A DNA stretch of 64,000 nt from Marsupella aquatica. Lineage: Eukaryota; Marchantiophyta. Location of the stretch: the NCBI GenBank assembly GCA_973895155.1, contig OZ316896.1, positions 13,144,001-13,208,000 on the forward strand, given 5' to 3'. Within the stretch, counting starts at the first letter, position 1. Every line of letters begins with the position of its first letter. The notes under the pieces were generated by a model, which saw only the letters and a program-made list of their open reading frames with translations, had not been told where the DNA came from and searched no databases. Both the position numbers and the translations under genes were made by a program. Shown one piece after another: positions 55,401-64,000 of this stretch.

Positions 55401-58400
55401 CACGACGACAGGAACTCTCTAGGAAAAGTCTTCTTTATCTCAGCTACTGTTGGAGTCGAAACAATAATTTTGCTCTGTAGGGTTTCTCTTTGTAAGTTGG
55501 GTTCGCTGAACAGGAGGATTCGTAGTTGTCAAACCAGGAGGATTCGTAGGTGTCAAACATCGAACGTAAAAAAAAACCACATGAATGGTGATATCTCACA
55601 TGATTTCCAAGGAAGGGAATTCTCACGCGCTTCTCGCTTGCATATTTCAGGCACAGGGCTTGAGGGATACTCTGCCTCCTTCAGATAAAGCTTTGAGCCG
55701 GCTCCTGGCAGAGGCCCCGGTTTTGCCAGATACAGCCCTGGAATTGCTAGAGGGTTTGTGCAGTGCCCAACCAGTTGCCAAAGAAGGGAAGGAAGCTTCT
55801 ACTGGTGATCGGATCACTCAGGGTCTGAGTGCTATCTGGAGTCTGATTCTGGTGCGTCCACCTGTTCGAGATTCCTGCCTCACAATGGCACTACAGGTAA
55901 ATTCGAGGTACTCTGGATCGCCGGGCTTAGTGTTGGTTGTTGATAGAGCATATTTGGTGAACTTTATTGATGGAATGCCTGAAAATATGGCATTATGGGC
56001 GGAGAGCAAGTGACATAGAACAGCTCTAAGATATGTCTATGAATTGTTTGTCTAGGGATACGTTTTTCATGAGGTCAATCAAGTAAATTTGATATCCTGT
56101 ATGGTGACCATTCAGAAGGGTTCAGGGGTCGATTTTGCAGGTTAGATTCAGGTTTCAGGTGGGTTTACAATGCACTAATTTACTGATTGAGTGCTGGTTG
56201 AGTTCTCCTGCAGTGTGCAGTTCATGAAGTGGATGATATACGTGCAAAAGCGATACGATTGGTAAGATCACCTTTTACATTGCAGAATTACATAAGAGCG
56301 GTCAATTTCGGGATTTCTTCTGCTGACAGTTGATGAGCCCATTGTTGACTCGGTTGGTATGGGAAGAACTTGTCATGTGGATTATTGCCTAGGATTGACA
56401 TTTGTGTTTTTCGCTCTAAGCAGGCAAGATTTTTCACATTAGCTGGGATCTCTGATGCCGTAGGATCCATGTTTATTTGCCACTCTGAGATCTGTGAATA
56501 TTACAGGTTGCAAATAAGTTGTATCCTCTGGAGTACATTTCCCAAAGTATTGAAGACTTTGCTCTCGACAAGCTGCGATCTGTGGTAGGGGCTCGGCAAG
56601 ACGGACTGTTAGATGGGACCACAAGAGACCCGATGGATGTTGATGAAGGAAATCTTAGTCAAGCAGCAACTGTAAAGGTAAAGGAATCTGGGGACCAAGG
56701 GAAAGCAATAAACGGCGGGGATCAAAGATATACGGAGGGCCTTGATGAAGTAAAACCTGAAGATGCAGGGGCACAAAGTTTGAACCGAAGCAGTAGTGCA
56801 ACTATCTCAATGACTGAGGCCCAACGCTGCATGTCACTCTTTTTTGCCCTTTGTACAAAGGTATACGAACATATCCCATACCTCGGACCGTTATGATAGT
56901 TCCTTGGGTGTCGCACATGAGATGGCCACGTTTGGTGACATTTCCAGTTATGGCCTGAAGCGAAGTTCTATTCTAATTCTCAGTTCGGCTCTAACTTGAC
57001 CAAGTGCGTGCTACCCCTGTGCAGAAGCATTCCTTGTTACGTCAGCTATTTTATGTTTACGGCAGTTCAACAAAAGCAGTTAAGCAGGTGCGTCAATCTG
57101 GGAGTCTTCATTAATGCGTCTGCCTACAAGTTTGCATAGAAATCAACAAATGTTTACAAGTAGTGGAAGATGTAATCCACTTGGTCTTGGGTATGTCTAA
57201 TGCCTCTTAAAAAACTTTTTATATCCTCCTTGTGAGGCCGACCATTAACATATTCAAATCGAATCTTGTATGTTGGAGCTTCAACTAACTCTAAATTTTC
57301 AAGGATAAGACAGATGAAAATTTGTACGACCATTTCTCGCCACACAACTTACAACATCTCGCACTGAACTCATGTGATGCAAAGCGTCCGTCACGTGTTC
57401 AATACTTTGAGTGACCATGTTGGCGGAGGTACACTCTGAGAGCATGAGCTTTTATTATCTGATTCATGCAGGCTGTACATCGACATATTCCCATTCTTTT
57501 TCGCACAATTGGGTCATCGTCACCAGAGTTGTTGCAAATCATCGCAGATCCTCCCGAAGGGAGTGAGAATCTTCTACTTCAGGTGGGTGATGTACATTGA
57601 CATACTTGCGATACACGTGGATCAGGTGAACCTTTCGTGATGTGCGCTTTGCAAAGCGGAGCATGTTTAAGTATTTACAGTCTAAAATCTCGGTTGATAT
57701 TTTAGTAAATATTGGCTGACATAATCATATTGCAGTAAGCGATGGCCAGCCCGTCGAATCTAATGGGCTCCATTCATCTGAGATCGCAGGTCCTTCACAG
57801 TCTGACTGAAGGAAATTCACCTTCTTCGGAACTGATTGGAACTGTCAAGAAATTATATGAGACCAAGCTTCAGGTATATAGTCATTAACATCAGCCACAA
57901 GTTTCTTGTAGGCTGTCTTCTCTGCACATGATAGGAGACCCTTTGTCAATGTCTTGAGACACGTAAAGGCGTCAATCTACAAACGGCGGAATGAAGATTA
58001 GGGCTCTTTTAAACTTTGAAATGAAGGAAATGATAATTTGATAAAGTCTAATTAGTAGGAACTATTGCAAACGACCTTCACGGAGTTGCTGCTCCTGAAT
58101 CTCCTTTGTTGCCGGAGCTTTGAGATAATGGATGCGATCTTAAAGTACCCTAGTCGTCTTCCAAGAAATGTGTTGCGACTTTGGAAATATGCCACTACAG
58201 CTGGTAATGACTCGTGCCGGTTTTCTTTGTCATCGTACAGGATCCTGTGTTTCTCATTCCAGTTTTGTCGTCCCTAACTAAAGAGGAGGTATGTTAGCTA
58301 CTTTCTTGATACTGCTGCCATGTACAAAATGATTACTGTCGAGTCACTTTTGCTGATTTGTTACTGGGGAATAGACAGGCAATATGAACGGTGAAGGTGA

Positions 58401-61400
58401 GGCATGTGAATGTGGTCCTCCTTAAGTACTGCGAGCCGGATGGATGGAAATTACCGTGTGTCAAAAAGCATTGGGTGATGTTTCTTTTGTGACGATGCTG
58501 AAATAATAGCTGTGCCACCCAGGTGCTTCCCATTTTCCCCCGGTTAGTTGAGTTATCACCAGAGAAATTTCAGACCGCCCTGGCCCGCATACTACAGGTA
58601 CATATCAGTCCCTGTCCTGTTCTTGCAGCGTTTATGTAATCGAATGCATGGACTTGGGAACTGGACTTCTGTTATCGTAACAGCGAAGTGAGTGCAAAGT
58701 TGTTGCCCACAATGCTAGAAGCACTGGAAAATATTATTCGTTTCCGTATTTTGATTTGGGTTTTTGGAATATAGGGGTCTGCGCACAGTGGCCCTGCCTT
58801 GACGCCCACAGAAGTATTAATTGCATTGCATGGCATTGATCCTCAACGAGATTCAGTGCCTCTGAAAAAGGTAAGTGCGGCAGCCTCTTGAGTTTGACCG
58901 TTACTAAGGACATCAGGATTGATTTTTGGGTTCAAGGGTATATACGTTGCAATCTTTTGATGCGGTTGTGATTTCTACGGTGTTTCGTCTTGGTGAAGGT
59001 GATGGATGCTTGCTCAGCTTGTCTCCAGCAACGCACAGTGTTCACACAACAGGTGCTTGCAAAAGTTTTGAATCAACTGGTAAGTTTCATCACAATGCAC
59101 GTCAAGTGGAGCTTCACAAGGTTCTTCTACCTTTAAACTGCAGGTGGAACAGATATGGAACGTCAGCGGTTAAAATTTGCCTGAGTCATAGCCTCTAAAC
59201 TGTGAACAGTTGAAGCACTTTCTGCTCGCATGAGGATTTGTTAATTCGTCTTTGAGCGTTACTGGCACAAGTATTGTTTTGTGATCACCTCCAAAACTAT
59301 AAGTAGGGCTCGATCACTGGTTTAAACAAAGTTGTAGTACCTCGTTTGATCTGATAGGTACCGAAAGGAAACTGGGCTATATGCGATGGCACGAAGTGCA
59401 TAGTATGTTATCGACTGGATTCGAATGGCTAGTGGCAATAAATTGTGACTGGAAGAATGTACGGAGTATTTGCTACTAGCACCTGCTACTAAAACTGTCT
59501 TCTGTCCTTCTGACTCCTTTTCTTGTGTGGATCTAAACAGGTAGAACAGACTCCTCTCCCACTTTTATTCATGCGCACCGTTATTCAGGCTATTGGTGCT
59601 TTCCCTATCCTAGTAAGTTAGCAATAGCTCACAATTAGAATCATTGAGCATATTATTGACACTTGTTTGGATGTCTTTGCTGCTCTTAAGGTTATTACCA
59701 CTCTCCACATTTTCATATAATACCCCGATTCCTGTCCTGGGTTGACCTTGGCCAAATCCTTGCCATAGATTAGAAGGTCGAATGTATGGTGTGCATGTCT
59801 GCAAATCTAGTAATATGCTGTTCTTTTATTTATTTATTTTTTTGTTGGAACATTTTGTTGAAGTTCAGTCATTCCGACAACTGTAAATCAAACCTGGATC
59901 TAGCCAGCCTGTCAGAACTCGGTACACGCATGATAGACCTTATTTGTGTCTATTCGTATGGCATTGATGATTTCTAAGTGAAATGGGTGTCATGCAGGTC
60001 AGTTTTGTCATGGAGATCCTCTCACGCCTCGTAAATAAACAGGTACATGTTGTAAAAAGTACTTAAAAATAATGTAAGTTCGGTTTTCTTTTTAAGCGAG
60101 TCTGAAAGCTGTGCTGTCAGGTGTGGTCTTTAGTGCTGACAGGTACTCATGTCTTGCAGATTTGGAAGTTTCCCAAGCTGTGGATTGGATTTCTGAAGTG
60201 TGCAAATCAGACTATACCGCACTCTTTTCATGTGTTACTGCAGGTATTTTTCTTCCCCCTGTTATCGGTTAATATCTTATCAGCATGTAAAACAAATTCT
60301 TACAAGTTTGCCTAGCACAATTTTTGATATGGTACTCTTTGACCAATTTTGAGCTTGGATGAAGTACATGGATCAACATTGATATCCGATCTCTCTCACA
60401 CTCTGAGTTCAGCAGACGCAAACAGAGAATGATACACTGTTGATTGATACTGTTGGTCCAGTCTATGTTTTCTTAAGGTTGTTTGCTAGTGGTCAAGTAA
60501 AACAAGTCTGTTCTAGATAGACCAGGAATGCACTTCGAACTATGTTTACTTCGTGAGGTGACTAATTCTTCTGATGTGAGCCAGCAGCAAGAACCACCCT
60601 GTTAACTTTTTTTTTTCAGTTGCTTGAAGTCTAGTGTGTAGGGTTTGCAGGCTGATACTGTGACTCCCAACTCTTCAAGGAATATTAGTTAATCAGAAAC
60701 TAGTATAGTTCCTTGTTGACATCCTGTTGTGCTTGGAGTGATGACTTTGGCGGCCCTATCATGTGTAAACTAAGCACTTGAAGGTCATGTTCAAATTACT
60801 GCGCGAATCGTAAGAATGTCGCATTAAACTTGTATTTAGCCTTTTTTTTTAACCACTAAGTACATGGAAGTTTTCTTTGCGCAGCTTCCGGCAGTGCAGC
60901 TTGAAGATGCATTTGTGAAGCATCCGAATTTGAAACCTCCTCTAGCAACTCATGCTAGTCAAGCCAATATTCGGTCCACTGTTCCAAGGTTAGTCTTCAG
61001 GCGTGGCAGAGGCTACATTTCTAGGATGATGAGATGAGTTGGTTAAGGTTGAGACATTCAGCTTGTTCGCTTTCAGCCGGTTCTTTATCGTTCAGGACCG
61101 ATCTGGGAGTCCTCAAGTGCAGCTAAATGAGAGGACTGGTATCTTCACATTTCCCAGAAATTGAGGGCAACAAATAGGACTTGCATCTGGAGCCTCACCT
61201 CACGGAAGTTGAGTGTATCTGTCAATTTATATTGTTTCTTAGCATTTTGTCTTCAAATTCTAGGGGAACGGGTTTGTTAAATAGAAAATTTAGTGCGAAG
61301 ACCTTCTTACTTCAAAGCAAGAGTATCAATATCTGAGGTCTGATGCCTGAGACTAAATGATTTGCAGGTCGTCACTGGTCCTTTTGGGCTTGGCCGCACA

Positions 61401-61461
61401 GGATGAGTCGACGACTACTCCCCAGCCCCCGACTGAAAGCAACCATGTAGAGGCTAAGTAA
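49472..61461 (+). CDS. ESP4: Symplekin/PTA1 homologue (ESP4-like), 26 exons
   Basis: Scaffold of the nuclear mRNA 3'-end cleavage and polyadenylation machinery; it bridges CPSF and CstF components and, through its N-terminal HEAT repeats, binds Ssu72-type phosphatase. Exons: 49472-49689, 50061-50220, 50401-50493, 50796-50913, 51092-51302, 51719-51893, 52071-52205, 52923-53552, 53754-54399, 54604-54752, 54957-55076, 55651-55896, 56214-56261, 56507-56860, 57025-57087, 57472-57582, 57790-57873, 58241-58288, 58523-58597, 58775-58870, 58999-59079, 59541-59612, 59999-60043, 60160-60243, 60885-60988, 61368-61461. All join in phase to 1,419 aa. The HEAT domain spans about 40-370 (FNLAWIAGGHPVLD, LAAVAKRRPSLY). 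A disordered Pro/Val-rich middle has DPRR repeats at the exon 8/9 junction. The conserved helical C-terminal Symplekin domain covers about 1,190-1,390 (PLPLLFMRTVIQAIGAFPIL, IWKFPKLWIGFLKC). The exon 9/10 junction is the least certain. Confidence 0.93.
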
Positions 61462-62632
61462 AACTTAGGTGGTTCTATCCATGTAAATTATTGTGGTTGC
61501 TTCAGGCTGTCTTGGAGGGACACAGCAATTGTTTTGGACCTGATAACATAAACAGTATTCCAGATTCTCAGTAGCTCAGTTGATCGTCAACCCTGCCTTC
61601 CTAGACAGGAATATACTTCTGCCTCCCTTGGGTAGCATGGCTGTTGGCCAAAGTTGCCCTTAGGAGTAGCACACTTTTTGTAGGTTTAGAACATACAGTC
61701 CAGAACTCCAAGTTACACAGCCTTAACATTCTTTGGGGTTTAGAAGCAGAGCAAAGTCTTTTCCAGTGTGGCCTGGCTTACCAAATTTTGATAATGAAGT
61801 GAGCAATTGAGGACATGTAGTCCACAATCCTGAGTTAGACAGCCTGATAGTCGTTGTGATTTACAAACAGAGGAAAGCTCGATCTGGATTGTCACATCTT
61901 AATAATGAAATGATCTCGTTTACTGGAATGTGGACGGCGATGCAGTTTTTAAAAACGCTTACTTGTGAAAGAAGTCCAGTTATATCGCCTGTCAGAAGAA
62001 GTGTTGGAGGATTGCGAGAATTGTTTTTGTTTGTGAACGGATAGTACTTTGAAGTTTCGTTAATGATTACCCACACTTGTAATGAGGAGAGATTTCATTG
62101 CGACGTCCAACTTCAACACATGAATGGTCTCCAAGTGGATTTTTCAAAGAAGGGAGGCGATGTAGTGAATTCTAACTCTTTTCACAAGGTAAAACGGAGA
62201 GATGTTGAGGTGTTCAAGTAGTGAATCTCGCAAATCTTCGCATGAGGAAATAGAGGAGAAACAGGGTGGATTGGAGTGAGGTCGAGTAGGAGATTGGTTT
62301 GTCCTTAGCGGATGTGAGGGTATACCATAAAGCAATGAAGTTTGTTATTCACTTGAGCTGCAATGGGGAAAGGGAATAGAATTGTCACATTGTTGAACGT
62401 GTGCCAACAGTAATTGTATGGATGTACATGTTATATGGTAAGTAAATCCCAGGTGTACTTTGCTCTTTGTACTTCTATGGATGATTATGAGCCACTAGTA
62501 CCCCCATGCCAGTTGGATCAGGATCATGAACAAATCGTATTGCTCAGATCCATTGGACATGAATAGACTATCAGGATTGCTTAATATCACAGCCATGAGG
62601 TATTATACAATGAGAACAAACAGTACTTTTGT
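61462..62632. other. Symplekin 3' flank
   Basis: Probable 3' UTR followed by intergenic DNA. A diverged direct duplication of about 124 bp starts at 61,689 and 61,813 (blocks 'acat..agtcca', 'agttacacagcct', 'agaggaaag', 'ttgataatgaa.tga'). Nothing else coding is supported. Confidence 0.5.
61689..61925. repeat. Two-copy tandem duplication in the Symplekin 3' flank, about 124 bp
   Basis: Two units share the order acat.cagtcca, 'ccaagttacacagcct', 'tttagaagcagagcaaag', 'aattttgataatgaagtga' with moderate divergence. If transcribed it would lie in the 3' UTR. Confidence 0.65.
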
Positions 62633-62952
62633 GAGCCAGGAGACTGTTGTTAGCTAGACACTGGTGGTTTTAAATTTCTTTTGTTTTTTATTATCTTTTA
62701 TATTTTTTGTGTTTTTTAATGACTCCAATTGGCTAGCAAATTTGATAGCAAAAAGAGGAGTCCCAAAAAGGGATGTTATCAACAAGGTCTTTGAGCCAGG
62801 AGACTGTTGTTAGCTAGACACTGGTGGTTTTAAATTTCTTTTGTTTTTTATTATCTTTTATATTTTTTGTGTTTTTTAATGACTCCAATTGGCTAGCAAA
62901 TTTGATAGCAAAAAGAGGAGTCCCAAAAAGGGATGTTATCAACAAGGTCTTT
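62633..62952. repeat. Perfect 160-bp tandem duplication
   Basis: The segment gagccaggagactgttgtta through aacaaggtcttt occurs at 62,633-62,792 and again at 62,793-62,952. The copies are identical by eye over 160 bp, junction included. The segment contains the left part of the dispersed repeat also found at 160-405. Either the event is very recent or it is an assembly artefact. Confidence 0.95.
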
Positions 62953-63030
62953 GTTAGCGAGGCAGTTGGATATAGAAAAATAAGGGGTCATGTAAACCCT
63001 AAAATCCTCGCATGCTACAATGACCCTCAC
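62840..63030. repeat. Dispersed repeat, right copy (pairs with 160-405)
   Basis: This copy is better preserved than the left one. It opens a frame of 71 codons (62,824-63,039) containing DSNWLANLIAKRGVPKRD and GYRKIRGHVNPKILACYND, which I cannot assign. A 38-bp direct repeat around 'gactatcaggattgcttaat' flanks the region at about 62,551 and 63,035, with a few mismatches. Confidence 0.55.
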
Positions 63031-63039
63031 AGCCATTAG

Positions 63040-64000
63040 ACATGAGTAGACCATCAGGATTGCTTAATATCAGAGTCCTGGATATTAAGGTCCAACTTCT
63101 CAGGAAAACTCCCATCTTTCTGAGGTACATTCTGGCTTTATTTTACTAATGTTTTATATACTTTGGAATACTCCTTTTTTATTAAAAAAAATTAAGGGAA
63201 AATACCTCACAGAAAGGGAATAATCAATCACAACAGTTGTACCCAAGATTATGAGTCTCCTTCAAGTGAGCTACCACACAGCCATGTTTCTCTAGGCCTA
63301 ATGTTGTACACACTATATAGCACTCCCACTAAAACAAAGAATACTGCACTTGAGGCCTCCCTTTGCCTCGACAGCAACAAATTATACCGCCACAGTCCAA
63401 CACTACTCCATTTTTCACATTCCAATCATTCCTCTTCTCTACCTTACCCTACCAGTTTGCTCCACAATTTCAAAGAAAATAGTTACTCACCAAACTTCAA
63501 TCAGTTTCTAATTAGAACCGCCACATCACCGTTTTTCACAAGATGACTCGTTGCGAGAAAAAATGTCACACCATCTTTTTCATAAGGTGACTAGTCTTTA
63601 GAAAGAATGTCACACGACCTTTTCATAAGGTGGCTCATTGTGAGGACACAAGTAACACAGCCCACAATGAATTAATTAATTAATGAAGGAGCAGGACACC
63701 ATGGCATACCCTTTATCTACATGGACCACACAATGCCCTCCAATAGGGACATTGTGTGGAAATAGTAGGAAACCAGTTAGGTGAAAGTGCACTACTCTAA
63801 TATCAACCTAATAAAAAAAGAGGGCACAAGCGAGGGAATCTTCCATCACCACACATTGAGAACAATATCACCGCTTTAGGGGAAAAGTGCTCTGGAGCCA
63901 CAAATTGGAACCTTCCACGAGAGCCAAAAAGGCCTTCTCTGGGACCCCACGAAGGAGAGACAGTACTTGACCCTTGAAGCTCTGTGGTTGCTTCCATCAT
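63040..64000. other. Gene-free right edge
   Basis: No gene is supported. A triplicated block of about 43-46 bp lies at 63,531-63,660. A minus-strand frame runs off the right end (64,000-63,803) without a recognisable domain, so a partial gene extending outside cannot be excluded. Confidence 0.5.
63531..63660. repeat. Three-copy degenerate tandem repeat, period about 44 bp
   Basis: The blocks tttttca.aaggtga.t, 'gt..t..gaga.aa' and 'atgtcacacga' occur three times in a row with moderate divergence. Confidence 0.7.

Noticed and set aside
1-64000. tRNA, rRNA or CRISPR features
   Set aside because: No tRNA-like arm combination, rRNA stretch or regularly spaced repeat-spacer array was recognised on reading. 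A tRNA scan was not possible here.

Overview
This is nuclear DNA of a land plant. All four well-supported genes have plant-specific relatives: an AGC VIII kinase with the plant DFD motif, a WAV3-type RING/vWA protein, a class 3 lipase and a plant Symplekin/ESP4. Introns are spliceosomal GT-AG and mostly 80-1,700 bp. Gene density is low (four genes in 64 kb) and the rest is dense with decayed repeats. This looks more like a non-seed plant (moss or similar) than a compact seed-plant genome, but that placement is an inference. There is no bacterial, organellar or viral gene content.

Layout. 1-4,100: repeats, with one doubtful open reading frame at 414-917. 4,100-7,037: AGC VIII kinase (+), two exons behind a long GA-rich leader. 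7,038-23,028: gene-free and rich in local duplications, including an AT-punctuated 183-bp duplication, a 45-bp minisatellite and a dispersed repeat that recurs at 34 kb. 23,029-28,132: WAV3-like RING-H2/vWA E3 ligase (-), four exons, all junctions in phase. 28,133-37,893: gene-free, with the probable lipase leader at its right end. 37,894-38,862: intronless class 3 lipase (+). 41,200-46,171: a decayed PIF/Harbinger-type locus containing a Myb/SANT-like fragment, an intact RPA1-type OB-fold exon and a broken transposase. It is pierced by a retroposed 442-bp insert (15-bp target duplication) and, upstream, by a 287-bp MITE (8-bp target duplication). 46,172-49,471: repeats and the Symplekin leader. 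49,472-61,461: Symplekin (+), for which I resolve 26 exons in continuous phase (1,419 aa). 61,462-64,000: 3' flank and repeats, including a perfect 160-bp tandem duplication whose sequence family also occurs at the left edge of the window.

The four genes are not a pathway. Two are regulatory enzymes that plants use in growth and auxin-linked signalling (AGC VIII kinase, WAV3-like ligase), one is a lipid hydrolase, and one is the scaffold of mRNA 3'-end processing. I did not find a convincing new biological system. The most unusual stretch is 41.2-46.2 kb, where an RPA1-like DNA-binding domain lies in the same orientation between the two typical Harbinger proteins, together with a clear record of nested insertions.
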